NCBI GenBank assembly: GCA_016792625.1
Contig: JAEUKK010000008.1
Location: 1 to 64,000, forward strand
Length of the DNA stretch: 64,000 bases
Origin: Deltaproteobacteria bacterium
Lineage (GTDB): Bacteria > Myxococcota_A > UBA796 > UBA2385
Direction of reading: 5' to 3'
Below, piece after piece: positions 1-10,204 of this stretch; within the stretch, counting starts at the first letter, position 1, and each line of letters starts with the position of its first letter. The notes beneath the pieces are model-generated. The model made no database searches. It worked only from the letters and a program-made list of their open reading frames with translations, and was not told where the DNA came from. Both the position numbers and the translations under genes were made by a program.

Positions 1-1
1 G

Positions 2-91
2 GCGCTCGCCCCGACCTTCGCCGAGCCCTTGGTTGTCGGCGCGCCGGGCCCCGCGGCTGCCCTCGCCGCGGCCCTGCGCGCCGCGGGCTGA
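2..91 (+). CDS. C-terminal end of an unidentified protein (5' truncated by the window)
   Basis: A reading frame open from the first bases runs to a TGA at 89-91 and gives 29 residues, mostly Ala, Pro, Leu and Gly, ending in Leu-Arg-Ala-Ala-Gly. The next gene on the minus strand stops at 100, so the two genes converge with only 8 bases between them, the spacing expected of two real genes. Nothing in the fragment identifies a family. Confidence is limited to the existence of a gene end here. Confidence 0.45.
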   Translation, partial: ALAPTFAEPLVVGAPGPAAALAAALRAAG

Positions 92-99
92 GGCCCGGC

Positions 100-1932
100 T
101 CAGCCCGCCAAAACCGCCAGCCGGTCGGCGGCCGCCGCCGCTTGGGCTGCGCCGCGGTGGTCGCCGGCCGCGCGCAGCGCCTCAGCCAAAAACCTCCAAA
201 GCGGCGGCCAGCGGGCCTGTGTCGCCACGAGCCGGCGCAAGGTGCTCGCCACCTCGGCGGGTCGCCCGCCCACCGCCGCGCGCGCGGAGAGCAGCGCGGC
301 GCTCAGGGGGTGCCTGCCCTCCGGCAGCCCCGGCGCGGTCGCCGCCGGCACCGGCCCCTGGCAGGCCGCCCAGGCCAGCGCCGCCTCGGCCGGCGGCAGG
401 CCGGCGGGGAGCGCGGCCGGCGCCAAGCGGCCCGCCCGCCACTCCGGGCGGCTGGTCAAGGCGAGCTCGACCTCGGCCACCGGCGGCCAAGCCGCGCCGA
501 CCTGGGCCCGGGCCGCGAAAATGCCCTGGTGGAGCAGCTGCACGTCGCTGAGCGGCTCGCGTGGCACCAGCAGGTTCACGAACAGCGGGCGCCGGCCCGC
601 CTGCTCCTCAAGGCAGCGCTCCAGCGCGCCCTCTCCACCCTCGTCGATGACCAGCAGGGGCGTGCCGGCCTCCTCCGGGCCGGGGTCAAGGCCGAGCGCG
701 GCGCGCGCCCAGCGCTCCCGCGCGGTGAAAGGCGGCTTCAGCGCGTCGATCAGGCGCGCCGCCTCCTCCCGCGCACCTTTGCGCAGGCAGCCCATGGCCA
801 AGCTCACCCGCAGGTCACGGTCGGGGCCCTCGGTGTGCTCCGCGGGGCCGCCCGGGCCGGCGAGGCGCGCGGCGTGGCGCCCGATCAGCGCGGCCACCTT
901 GGGCTGCATCCGCCGGTGATGGGCGTCCGCGTCGTTCATCTCGAAGCGGTCATGGGCGGGGCCCCGCGCCCCGGGGTGCAGGCGGTAGAGCAGCGTGGGC
1001 AGCGGAAGGCAGGCGGTCGGCCCCTGCTCGGCCAGCCGGATCGCCATGTCGAGATCTTCGATGTGGACGAGGGCCTCGTCGAAGGGGCCCGCCGCGCGCA
1101 GGGCCTCGGTGCGGCAGAGGGTGGCGCCGGGGAAGCTCGGCATCTCTTGCAGGGCCAGGTCCACGGATCGGCGGGGATCGCCGCGCAGCGCCGGGCGCCA
1201 GAGGCGGGGGGTCGGGCCCGCGCCATCGTCGCTGAACGCGATGAGGTCCCCCGTCGCGCTGCTCGCCGCTGGGGCCGCGGCCAGGGCCGTCGCGAGCGCC
1301 CGCAGCGCCCCGGGGAGCAGCACGTCATCATCGTCCAGCACGAGCAAGGCTGGGTGCGCGGCCAGCGCCACGCCGCGGTTGAGGGCGGCGGCTTTGCCGC
1401 GGTTGGGCTGGTGCAGCACCCGAAGCGGCGGGGCCCCCTCGGGCCAAGCGGCCCGCTGGGCGTCGAGCCACGCCGCGGTGCCGTCGCTGGATCCATCGTT
1501 CACCACGATGATCTCGCCGGGCCACCCTTGCGCGCAGGCGGACCGCAGCGCGAGGGGGAGCAGCGCCTCCCGGTTGAAGGTGCAGATCAGCACCGTGACG
1601 GGGAGGGTCGGCTCGGTTGCGGGCGGCAAGGCAGGCAGCTCCAGCCGCGCGGCCCCACCCTCGCCGTGAAGGCGCAGCTCCACGTCGATCTGTGCACCGG
1701 GCGCACCGCCGTCCTCACCGCCGCCCAACCCCAGCCCGCGGAGCAGCCGACGTGTGCGGTCCCCGGCCGGGCCTGGATGCAAGCAGAGGTCTCGCCCCCC
1801 GAGGCGCAGGCAGGCTGCGATCCAGCCATCGTCCTCGGGCGGGGGCGCAACGACCTGGGGTGCGCGGAGCAGCAGCTCGGCCATCCGCAGCCGCTCGGCC
1901 GCGCCGCGGGGCCGGACCGGGAGGGGCCACAT
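100..1932 (-). CDS. Family 2 glycosyltransferase with N- and C-terminal extensions
   Basis: Predicted GT-A fold glycosyltransferase that moves a sugar from a nucleotide-sugar donor, probably for surface polysaccharide. The 610-residue product has a GT2 core from about residue 110 to 320: a Val-Thr-Val-Leu-Ile-Cys-Thr-Phe-Asn start, the nucleotide-binding VVNDGSSDGT segment, the metal-binding run LVLDDDD and a later EDLDMAIRLAEQG segment matching the acceptor-side acidic motif. The N-terminal 110 residues and the roughly 290-residue C-terminus are not recognised; the end is Ala-rich, helical and TPR-like. No membrane helix is evident, so it is probably cytoplasmic. It lies 17 bases downstream of the spermidine-synthase-like gene and may be co-transcribed with it. 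A start at Met17 (1884) is also possible. Confidence 0.8.
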   Translation of the reverse strand: MWPLPVRPRGAAERLRMAELLLRAPQVVAPPPEDDGWIAACLRLGGRDLCLHPGPAGDRTRRLLRGLGLGGGEDGGAPGAQIDVELRLHGEGGAARLELPALPPATEPTLPVTVLICTFNREALLPLALRSACAQGWPGEIIVVNDGSSDGTAAWLDAQRAAWPEGAPPLRVLHQPNRGKAAALNRGVALAAHPALLVLDDDDVLLPGALRALATALAAAPAASSATGDLIAFSDDGAGPTPRLWRPALRGDPRRSVDLALQEMPSFPGATLCRTEALRAAGPFDEALVHIEDLDMAIRLAEQGPTACLPLPTLLYRLHPGARGPAHDRFEMNDADAHHRRMQPKVAALIGRHAARLAGPGGPAEHTEGPDRDLRVSLAMGCLRKGAREEAARLIDALKPPFTARERWARAALGLDPGPEEAGTPLLVIDEGGEGALERCLEEQAGRRPLFVNLLVPREPLSDVQLLHQGIFAARAQVGAAWPPVAEVELALTSRPEWRAGRLAPAALPAGLPPAEAALAWAACQGPVPAATAPGLPEGRHPLSAALLSARAAVGGRPAEVASTLRRLVATQARWPPLWRFLAEALRAAGDHRGAAQAAAAADRLAVLAG

Positions 1933-1948
1933 CAGGCCGCTCGGCCGG

Positions 1949-3499
1949 TCATTGCACGTACTCGACCGCCATCATGTCCCAGGCGAGCTCGACGGGGGCC
2001 TCGTCATCGGTGAGCACCTGGGCGCCCTGCCAGCCCTTGACCTCAGGCTCGATCTTCTTCGGCAGGCGCTTGCGCAGGGTGTCGAAGGCCACCGCTTTGG
2101 GGGTCTCCTCCAGGTGCTTCGCGCCGAGCATCGGGTCCTTGACCTTGGTGGTCGCCACCAAGATGTCGTTGGACTGGGTCGCGTTCACCAAAATGACCTG
2201 GGGGAAGACCTCGCGCATGGTCTTGTAGACCATCTGGGTCAGCGACTGGCTGACGCCGCGCACGCTCGCGACGTTGACCGCTAGCACGGCGTCCTCGTTC
2301 ATGCGCGAGCGCACGAGCTCAAAAAACTCCACCGTCACGAGGTGAAAGGGGATGTAGGGCTGACGGTAGGCGTCGAGCAGGATGAGGTCGTACTTCTTGT
2401 CCGACGCCTTGAGGAAGACGCGGCCGTCCATGATGATCGGGCGGATGCGGGGGTCGTCGTTGTCGAACCAGCGCTTGCCGACCTCGACGATGGCGCCGTC
2501 AATCTCGACGCCGTCGACCTGCGCCTCGGGGTAGACCTCGAGCAGCTGGCGGGGGATGGTGCCGCCGGCCAAACCGACGACCAGCACGTCTTTGAGGGCC
2601 GCCGGCTCATCCAGCCAGAGCGAGGCCGCGGCGGCGTAGGTCCACGAGCCGCGGGTCTCTTTGCCCGCCTCGGGGCACTTCACCGAGTGCACGCCCACGC
2701 CCTCGTTCAGGTAGAGGTGCAGGGCCTTCTTGCAGTCGCCATAGGGCTCTTCGACCACCTGAATGAAGTGGTAGAGGCTCTCTTGCTCCTCGAGCACGCC
2801 GGGCATGGTCCGCACGCTGCCCGGGGGCAGGAGCATGAGCAGGGCCGCGACGGCGGGCGGGGCCGCGCGGGCGGGGCCGCGCAGCGCGCCCAGCGCGCTC
2901 ACCGCGGCGAAGACGAGGCCGATCGCCAAGTAGGTGCGCTGCACGCCGAGCAGGGGCACGAGCACCAGCGCCGGCAGAAAGCTGCCGATGATGCTGCCAA
3001 ATGTGCTCAGCGCGTAGAGGCGGCCAGTGGCCTCGCCCGCACCCCCCACGTCGGTCACCGCGAGGCGGACCGCCCACGGGCTGACCATGCCCATGAGGGT
3101 GACCGGCGCGGCGAGCAGGCCCAGGACGCCCAGGATGCCGCCGAGGATGGTGGCGAAGGCCACGGTGGGCTCAGACAGCTCTTTGCCGTTGACCAGGGGC
3201 CGAATGACCGCGCCGGCGGCGTCGAGGATGGGGCCACCAAGCAGCGGGATGAGCAAAATCAGCCCGCTGGCCGCGAGGGTCACCCGGCAGAGCGCCTGGA
3301 CCGTGGGGTAGCGGTCGGCCACCTTGCCGCCGAGCGCGTAGCCCAGCGACAAAAAGCCCATCAGAGAGCCGATGAGCACGGTGGTCACGATGAGCGAGGT
3401 CCCAAAATGGGGGGCGAGCAAGCGGAGGCCGGTCATCTCGACCGCCATCACAGATGCGCCGCTGGTGAAGACGACGAGCTTGAGGATCTTTTGGGACAT
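1949..3499 (-). CDS. Membrane-fused spermidine-synthase-like protein
   Basis: A 516-residue protein with an N-terminal membrane domain (about residues 1-225, six or more hydrophobic helices, MFS-like) and a soluble Rossmann methyltransferase-fold domain of the spermidine synthase type (about 245-460). The soluble part shows a VVGLAGG nucleotide-binding turn followed by VDGVEID, and LLDAYRQP where true polyamine synthases carry their catalytic acidic segment. The second Asp of the usual pair is not evident, so aminopropyl transfer is uncertain. Such fusions are common in bacterial genomes and mostly uncharacterised. I chose the ATG at 3499 rather than one 23 codons upstream because the protein then starts directly with the membrane domain (MSQKILKLVVF) and a GGAG lies just ahead. 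Confidence 0.78.
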   Translation of the reverse strand: MSQKILKLVVFTSGASVMAVEMTGLRLLAPHFGTSLIVTTVLIGSLMGFLSLGYALGGKVADRYPTVQALCRVTLAASGLILLIPLLGGPILDAAGAVIRPLVNGKELSEPTVAFATILGGILGVLGLLAAPVTLMGMVSPWAVRLAVTDVGGAGEATGRLYALSTFGSIIGSFLPALVLVPLLGVQRTYLAIGLVFAAVSALGALRGPARAAPPAVAALLMLLPPGSVRTMPGVLEEQESLYHFIQVVEEPYGDCKKALHLYLNEGVGVHSVKCPEAGKETRGSWTYAAAASLWLDEPAALKDVLVVGLAGGTIPRQLLEVYPEAQVDGVEIDGAIVEVGKRWFDNDDPRIRPIIMDGRVFLKASDKKYDLILLDAYRQPYIPFHLVTVEFFELVRSRMNEDAVLAVNVASVRGVSQSLTQMVYKTMREVFPQVILVNATQSNDILVATTKVKDPMLGAKHLEETPKAVAFDTLRKRLPKKIEPEVKGWQGAQVLTDDEAPVELAWDMMAVEYVQ

Positions 3500-3594
3500 C
3501 AGGCGGGGGGCTCCGGTCGGGCCCGCGGTCGGGCGTTCAAAGAGGCGGGCCTGCGGTCGTGCAGGCAAGGGGGCCGGGGCGGCCGGGCCCCGGG

Positions 3595-3990
3595 CTAGCT
3601 GGTGCGCTTGCGGCCGAGCCCGAGCACGCCGAGCGCCTCGCGGGCGGCGCGCCGCACCTTGGGATCGACGTCGTCGACGCGCTCTTCGAGGGCGGGCCCC
3701 GACTCGCGGGCCCGCAGGTCTTCGAGCGCGCGGCAGGCCTCCGCCCGCACGCCGGGATCCGCGTCTCGGAGCGCCTCTTCGACCACCGGGATCGCCGTGG
3801 GGCTCTCAGAGAAGCCCATCAGCTGCACCGCATAGAAGCGCAGGTTGGCGTCTTCGGTGCTGCGGTAGAGCTCGGTCAGGTCGGGGAGCGCGTCGGCCCG
3901 ATCAAAGAGCACCGCGTCGTAGGCCTTGTCTGCCTCGGCCGGGTCGGGGTCGAGCAGCGCGTCGAAGAGGTCGCGGTACCGCGGGCGCAT
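3595..3990 (-). CDS. Small HEAT-repeat protein
   Basis: A 131-residue soluble protein made largely of short paired helices. The segments 45-75, 76-100 and 100-127 show the HEAT/PBS-lyase pattern of Asp-Pro then Val-Arg-x-x-Ala (DADPGVRAEACRALEDL and DVDPKVRRAAREALGVL). Such repeats form protein-binding solenoids; no catalytic residue is visible. A GGGAG lies 5-6 bases ahead of the ATG. It is on the same strand as, and about 95 bases upstream of, the spermidine-synthase-like gene, and diverges from surE across 136 bases that must hold both promoters. Confidence 0.75.
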   Translation of the reverse strand: MRPRYRDLFDALLDPDPAEADKAYDAVLFDRADALPDLTELYRSTEDANLRFYAVQLMGFSESPTAIPVVEEALRDADPGVRAEACRALEDLRARESGPALEERVDDVDPKVRRAAREALGVLGLGRKRTS

Positions 3991-4126
3991 TCAGGCTCCC
4001 AGGAGCAGGGGGATCGGCGTCGGCGGCGCCTAACCGCGGGGACGGACCGGGGCCGCACCTCTGCGCAGGCCCGTCCGCGGGCCCGCGATAGGCGCGGGGG
4101 CCGCCTCCCCTCCGCATAGGTGACCG

Positions 4127-4909
4127 ATGTCCGAGCTCGCGCCGCTCCCCCCGCTGATCCTCATCTCGAATGACGACGGGGTCGATGCTCCCGGTATCCA
4201 CGCGCTCGCCGCCGCCGCGGCCCAGCTCGGCGAGGTCTGGGTCGTCGCGCCCGACCGCGAGCAGTCCGCGCGCAGCCACGCCTTCACCATGCACGAGCCC
4301 CTGCGGGTGCTCCGGCGGGCGCCCCAGGTCTTTGGCGTCAGCGGCACCCCCGCCGACTCGGTGTACTTGGGCCTGCACCACGTCGTTCCGCGCTTGCCGG
4401 CCCTGATGCTCAGCGGCATCAACCGCGGGCAAAACGTCGGCGACGACACCTGGTACTCGGGCACCGTCGCCGCGGCGCGGGAGTGCGCCTTCGTCGGCGT
4501 GCCGGCGATCGCGGTCAGCCTCGAGGCCAAGCCGGGGGTCGATGACGGGGCCCGTCACTGGGCTGCGGCCGCCCGCCTCGCCGCCGAGGTCGGCCGGCGG
4601 GTCTTGGCCCAGGGGGCGCCGGGCAAGCTGCTCAACCTCAACGTGCCTGACGTCGCCTTCGACCAGCTGCCCCCGATCGTCGTCGCGCCGCTGGGCGCCC
4701 GCCACTACAGCCCGCTGGTCGCGGTCCACAACGACCCGCGGGGACGCAGCTACTATTGGATCGGAGGATCGAGCAGCAGCTTCGACGACCAGCCGGGCTC
4801 TGACGGGGATTGGTTCCACCGCGGGCACCCCACGCTCACCGCCTTGACCATCGACATGACCGACCACGCAGGAACCACAGCCCTCAATGGATGGCTGCGG
4901 GGTTCATGA
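4127..4909 (+). CDS. surE: 5'/3'-nucleotidase SurE
   Basis: Metal-dependent phosphatase that dephosphorylates nucleoside 5'- and 3'-monophosphates in the cytoplasm. The 260-residue product has the SurE signature: NDDG at 15-18 supplies the two metal-binding Asp residues (16, 17), Ser47 lies in the DREQSARSH segment, and the conserved SGINRGQN loop lies at 96-103, followed by GDDTWYSGTVAAARE. Length and motif order fit the family throughout. The gene diverges from the HEAT-protein gene and is followed 89 bases later by apt, giving a plausible nucleotide-salvage pair. Confidence 0.95.
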   Translation: MSELAPLPPLILISNDDGVDAPGIHALAAAAAQLGEVWVVAPDREQSARSHAFTMHEPLRVLRRAPQVFGVSGTPADSVYLGLHHVVPRLPALMLSGINRGQNVGDDTWYSGTVAAARECAFVGVPAIAVSLEAKPGVDDGARHWAAAARLAAEVGRRVLAQGAPGKLLNLNVPDVAFDQLPPIVVAPLGARHYSPLVAVHNDPRGRSYYWIGGSSSSFDDQPGSDGDWFHRGHPTLTALTIDMTDHAGTTALNGWLRGS

Positions 4910-4998
4910 GCAGCTAAGGGGGAGGGTGGTCGCCGACGCCCGCCGACGCCGCCGCGACCGCCCCGCCGGTGCTACGCTCCGCCGACCCCGGAGGGCCC

Positions 4999-5526
4999 AT
5001 GTCTGACCTTGAGCAGAAGCTCCGCGCCACGATTCGCGACATCCCTGACTTCCCCAAGCCCGGCATCCTGTTCAAAGACATCACGCCGGTGCTCGCCAAC
5101 CCCAAGCTCCTGCGCGGCACGGTCGACTGGTTTGCCCAGCGCCACGCCGGCGACCACATTGACGTGGTGGTGGGCATGGAGTCGCGGGGCTTCGTCTTCG
5201 GCGCGCCGCTGGCGATGGAGCTCAGCGCCGCCTTCGCGCCGGCCCGCAAGCCCGGGAAGCTGCCCTACCAGCACATTGGCGTCGAGTACGACCTCGAGTA
5301 CGGCAGCGCCCGCCTCGAGATGCACATCGACGCGATCAAGCCCGGCCAAAAAGTCCTGGTGGTCGACGATCTGCTCGCCACCGGCGGCACCGCCGCGGCG
5401 ACCTGCGAGCTGGTGCGGCGCCTTGGCGGCGAGGTGGTCTGCTTGTGCTTCGTGGTCGAGCTCGGCTTCCTTGAGGGGCGCAAGAACCTGCCGGGTGTCG
5501 ATATTCAGAGCATCGTCATCTACTGA
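4999..5526 (+). CDS. apt: Adenine phosphoribosyltransferase
   Basis: Converts adenine and PRPP to AMP and pyrophosphate in purine salvage. The 175-residue product shows the family's N-terminal RDIPDFPKPGILFKDITP block (13-30), the VVGMESRGF block (57-65) and the PRPP-binding VLVVDDLLATGG loop at 119-130. The ATG at 4999 is preferred to one ten codons upstream because a GGAGGG sits at 4989-4994 and because Apt proteins normally start just before this block. A TACGCT box at 4973-4978 is a possible -10 element. The 3' end overlaps the convergent coaE by 7 bases. Confidence 0.96.
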   Translation: MSDLEQKLRATIRDIPDFPKPGILFKDITPVLANPKLLRGTVDWFAQRHAGDHIDVVVGMESRGFVFGAPLAMELSAAFAPARKPGKLPYQHIGVEYDLEYGSARLEMHIDAIKPGQKVLVVDDLLATGGTAAATCELVRRLGGEVVCLCFVVELGFLEGRKNLPGVDIQSIVIY

Positions 5527-6152
5527 GCCGTTGACGGGCCCCGTGGGGGCGCCGAGAGCAGGCGCGCCCACGCGGCGTCGACCGCCACTTCGAGCTGGCC
5601 CGCGTCGCCGTCGTTCCAGACGAGCACGCTGGCCAGCGCCTCTTTTTGGGCGAGGGGGAGCTGGGCTGCGAGGCGCCGGTCGGCCTCCGCGGGGCCGATG
5701 GCCTCCCGCGCCATCAGCCGGCTGCGCTGCAGCGCCGGCGGGCAGCTCACGACCAACAGATCGTCGTAGCGGCGCCAGCTCCCCGTCTCGACCATCAGCG
5801 CCGCCTCGACCACGCAGGGGCCCTGTTGGGCGCCGATCCACGCGCTGATCGCCGCGCCGATGCGGGGGTGGCTGATCGCCTCGAGCCGCGCCCGGGCGGT
5901 TGGATCCGCGAAGACAATGGCGCCGAGGGCCTTTCGGTCGAGCGCGCCATCCGCGGTCAGCACGCCGGGGCCGAAGGTGGCGACCACCTCGGCGAGGCCG
6001 GCGCTGCCGGGGGCGGTGACCTCGCGCGAGACCTGGTCGGCGTCGATCACCGGCACGCCGCGCGCCCGCAGCAGGCCGGCGACGGTGGACTTCCCCGTGG
6101 CCACGCCCCCCGTCAGGCCGATCACGCGGCGGACGGGCCCCGCGGCGCTCAT
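5520..6152 (-). CDS. coaE: Dephospho-CoA kinase
   Basis: Catalyses the last step of coenzyme A synthesis, the ATP-dependent 3'-phosphorylation of dephospho-CoA. The 210-residue protein opens with a P-loop, GGVATGKS at 15-22, followed by the family's GVPVIDADQVSREV segment and a later VVEAALMVETG segment in the CoA-binding region, with RLMAREA in the lid. Length is normal for the family. The start codon overlaps the stop of the upstream HEAT-like gene (ATGA), so translation is probably coupled. It is the last gene of a minus-strand operon that begins with sigma54 activators. Confidence 0.94.
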   Translation of the reverse strand: MSAAGPVRRVIGLTGGVATGKSTVAGLLRARGVPVIDADQVSREVTAPGSAGLAEVVATFGPGVLTADGALDRKALGAIVFADPTARARLEAISHPRIGAAISAWIGAQQGPCVVEAALMVETGSWRRYDDLLVVSCPPALQRSRLMAREAIGPAEADRRLAAQLPLAQKEALASVLVWNDGDAGQLEVAVDAAWARLLSAPPRGPSTAQ

Positions 6153-6643
6153 AGGTGCTCCTCGAGCATCGACAGCGGCGAGCTGCGGATCTTCTCGATG
6201 GCCTCCTCGAGGGCCCGGCGCGGGCGCCGGCGGGTCTCGGTGAGCAGCGCCTGCTCCAAGGGGCCGCGGGCGGCCTGGGTCTCGAGGCGGCCGAGCAGGG
6301 TCGCGCAGCCGGCCACCAGCTCGGGGTAGCGCAGCGCCTGAATGCAGGCGGGCGCGGCCAGATCGTCGAGCCCGGCCAGCGTGCTCAGGGCCTCGTCGGT
6401 CTGCTCGCGGCCGATCTTGCCGTCGGCGAGGCGCAGGTTGGCGCGGGCCACCCGGTTGAGCTCGCGGATCGCGAAGATGCGCTCAGAGCGGTCGCTCTCC
6501 AGCAGATCGCGGCTGAGGCCGTGGATGCTGAGCTCTCCCATCGGTCGGCTGCCCGGCCCGGTGGAGGGCCCGCCCAGCGGGCTCTGCGCGCTGGCCGCGG
6601 CGATGAGCAGGCGCAGGGCGAGCACGGGGAGGGTCACCGTCAT
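6149..6643 (-). CDS. Small secreted or anchored HEAT-like protein
   Basis: A 164-residue protein of unknown function. The first 20 or so residues (MTVTLPVLALRLLIAAASAQ) form a signal-peptide-like hydrophobic segment. The rest is helical with short HEAT-like units, for example DRSERIFAIRELNRVAR and DDLAAPACIQALRYPELVAG, then a basic RRRPRRALEEAIEKI tail. The start was chosen because ATG at 6641-6643 forms an ATGA overlap with the preceding regulator gene's stop, and the frame beyond it is only the shadow of that gene. Its end also overlaps the coaE start by ATGA. It may act in the envelope as a scaffold. Confidence 0.65.
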   Translation of the reverse strand: MTVTLPVLALRLLIAAASAQSPLGGPSTGPGSRPMGELSIHGLSRDLLESDRSERIFAIRELNRVARANLRLADGKIGREQTDEALSTLAGLDDLAAPACIQALRYPELVAGCATLLGRLETQAARGPLEQALLTETRRRPRRALEEAIEKIRSSPLSMLEEHL

Positions 6644-8253
6644 GCTGTGGGCTCCGTCGCCGCGTCTCGGCCCCGGCGCATGCCGAGGCGCTCCATGCGC
6701 GACTGCAGGGTGGAGGGGGCCAGCCCGGCCAGCTGCGCGGCGCCGCCGGGCCCGTAGATTCGGCCACCCGCCCGGTCGAGGGCGGCTTGCAGGTACCGGC
6801 GCTCGTGCTCGGCCAGGGTGGGGACGGGCCCCTCGGCCAAAGGCGCCTGGGTCGGGGCGACCGGCGCCGGCGGGCGGTCGCGGGGCGGCGCGGCGCTGAG
6901 CCCGAGGTGGTGCGGCAGGATCGCGCCGATCGGGCAGAGGATGGTGGCCCGCTCGATGGTGTTGACGAGCTGGCGCACGTTCCCCGGCCAGGCCTCGGCC
7001 TGCAGGGCGTCGAGGCTGTCGGGGTGCAGGGTCCAAGGGCCGCGCTGGCCCCGCCGCTCGAGCGCGCGGAGCAGGCCGTCGACGATGGTGGCGATGTCTT
7101 CGGGGCGCTCGCGCAAGGGCGGCAGGCGCAGGGGGAAGACGGCGAGGCGCCAGTAGAGGTCCTCGCGGAAGCGGCCGGCCGTCACCGCCGCTTCGAGGTT
7201 GACGTGGCTGGCGGCCAAGACCCGCACGTCGACCTGCACGGTGCGGTCGCTGCCCACCGGCTCGAGCGCTCGCTCTTGCAGCACGCGCAGCAGCTTGGCT
7301 TGGGCCTCGAGCGGCAGCTCGGCCACCTCATCGAGGAAGAGCGTGCCCCGGTCGGCGGTGCGAAAGCGGCCTTGGCGGTCGCGATCCGCGCCGGAGAAGG
7401 CGCCTTTGACGTGGCCAAATAGCTCACTCTCCACCAGCGACATCGGGATGGCCGCGCAGTTGAGGCTGACGAAGGGCCCGTCCACCCGGGGGGACCAGCC
7501 GTGGATCGCCTGGGCGAGCACCTCTTTTCCCGTCCCCGTCTCGCCTGAGATGAGCACGGGCACGTCGGCTTGGGCGACCTGCCGCGCCGTCTCGCAGAGC
7601 GCGCGCATCCGGGCGCTCTCGGCGACCTCGAGCCGCCGGATCGCCGCCTCGGCGTCGCCGAGCTGGGCGCTGAGCAGGCGGTTGTGTTCTTTGAGTTGGT
7701 GGCGGTAGCGGTCGAGCAGGCGGCCCTGCTCGGCCAACACCAGCGCGAGGCTGATGAGCTGGCCGATGGTCCCGGCGAGCTGCACCGCGGGGGTCGGGTA
7801 GGCCTGGCAGGTGCTGCGGTCGAGGGTGATCAGCCCGAGCGGCCGATCTTGGGCGCGCAGCGGCACGACCATGCAGGCGTGGCCGTGCGGAAGGTCGAGC
7901 ACGCCGTCAAAGGGGTCGCCCTCGGGGCTCTGGTGGTCGTGCTCGAGCATCGCCTTGGGCGCGCCGGCGAGCAGCGTGGCCCGCAGCAGCGGGTGTTCGC
8001 CCAGCGGCAGGCGCATCCGCCGAATTTTGGGGCCGTCGAGGGGGCCCGCGGCGGCGAGCACGCGCAGCTCCTCCCCGTCGAGGCGCCAGATGGTCGCCAA
8101 ATCATAGGGGACCGCCTCGGCCAGCGCGCTGAGCGCGACGTTGAAGATGGCGTCGCCCGCGTCACCCTGCGCGATCAGGGCCGAGAGGTCGTACAGCGCC
8201 GAGGCCGGGGGTCGAGGAGCAGCGGGAAGAGCGGGGAGGGGAGAGGCGGACAT
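6640..8253 (-). CDS. GAF-AAA+-HTH sigma54-dependent transcriptional activator
   Basis: Bacterial enhancer-binding protein that uses ATP to open sigma54 promoters. The 537 residues comprise a GAF sensor domain (about 20-175), an AAA+ domain (about 205-440) and a C-terminal Fis-type helix-turn-helix (about 490-528). The AAA+ part has Walker A GETGTGKE at 237-244, Walker B LFLDEV at 305-310 and an Arg-rich PPLRERPEDI segment. The sigma54-contacting loop reads GAFSGA (284-289) instead of the usual GAFTGA. There is no receiver domain, so the signal is probably a ligand or redox cue sensed by GAF, or arrives by protein contact. It lies 53 bases downstream of a second sigma54 activator and is translationally coupled to the next gene. 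Confidence 0.88.
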   Translation of the reverse strand: MSASPLPALPAAPRPPASALYDLSALIAQGDAGDAIFNVALSALAEAVPYDLATIWRLDGEELRVLAAAGPLDGPKIRRMRLPLGEHPLLRATLLAGAPKAMLEHDHQSPEGDPFDGVLDLPHGHACMVVPLRAQDRPLGLITLDRSTCQAYPTPAVQLAGTIGQLISLALVLAEQGRLLDRYRHQLKEHNRLLSAQLGDAEAAIRRLEVAESARMRALCETARQVAQADVPVLISGETGTGKEVLAQAIHGWSPRVDGPFVSLNCAAIPMSLVESELFGHVKGAFSGADRDRQGRFRTADRGTLFLDEVAELPLEAQAKLLRVLQERALEPVGSDRTVQVDVRVLAASHVNLEAAVTAGRFREDLYWRLAVFPLRLPPLRERPEDIATIVDGLLRALERRGQRGPWTLHPDSLDALQAEAWPGNVRQLVNTIERATILCPIGAILPHHLGLSAAPPRDRPPAPVAPTQAPLAEGPVPTLAEHERRYLQAALDRAGGRIYGPGGAAQLAGLAPSTLQSRMERLGMRRGRDAATEPTA

Positions 8254-8306
8254 CGCGGCGCTCAGTTTTGAGGTGCGGCCGCCTGGGGCGGCGTGTCGGG
8301 AGCAGC

Positions 8307-10082
<1,776 letters not shown>

Positions 10083-10173
10083 CATCCGCTCCCCGGCCTC
10101 GCCCGGCCGCACCCGGGCAGGCGCGGGCGCGCTGCGGACCGACGGCTGCGGCTAACCCTGACCGGCGGCCCCG

Positions 10174-10194
10174 GCCGCCCGCCGGACGGGCGGC
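10174..10194. terminator. GC hairpin between the TPR gene and the FHA activator gene
   Basis: An exact 8-base inverted repeat, GCCGCCCG at 10174-10181 and CGGGCGGC at 10187-10194, with a 5-base loop, lies just after the stop of the minus-strand gene at 10205. No T-tract follows on either strand, so it is at best a weak or Rho-assisted terminator and may be a chance structure in GC-rich DNA. Confidence 0.3.
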
Positions 10195-10204
10195 GTGCGC
10201 TGGG

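Noticed and set aside
142..2013. A long plus-strand open frame over the glycosyltransferase
   Set aside because: The minus strand has the full GT2 motif set; the plus frame is its shadow.
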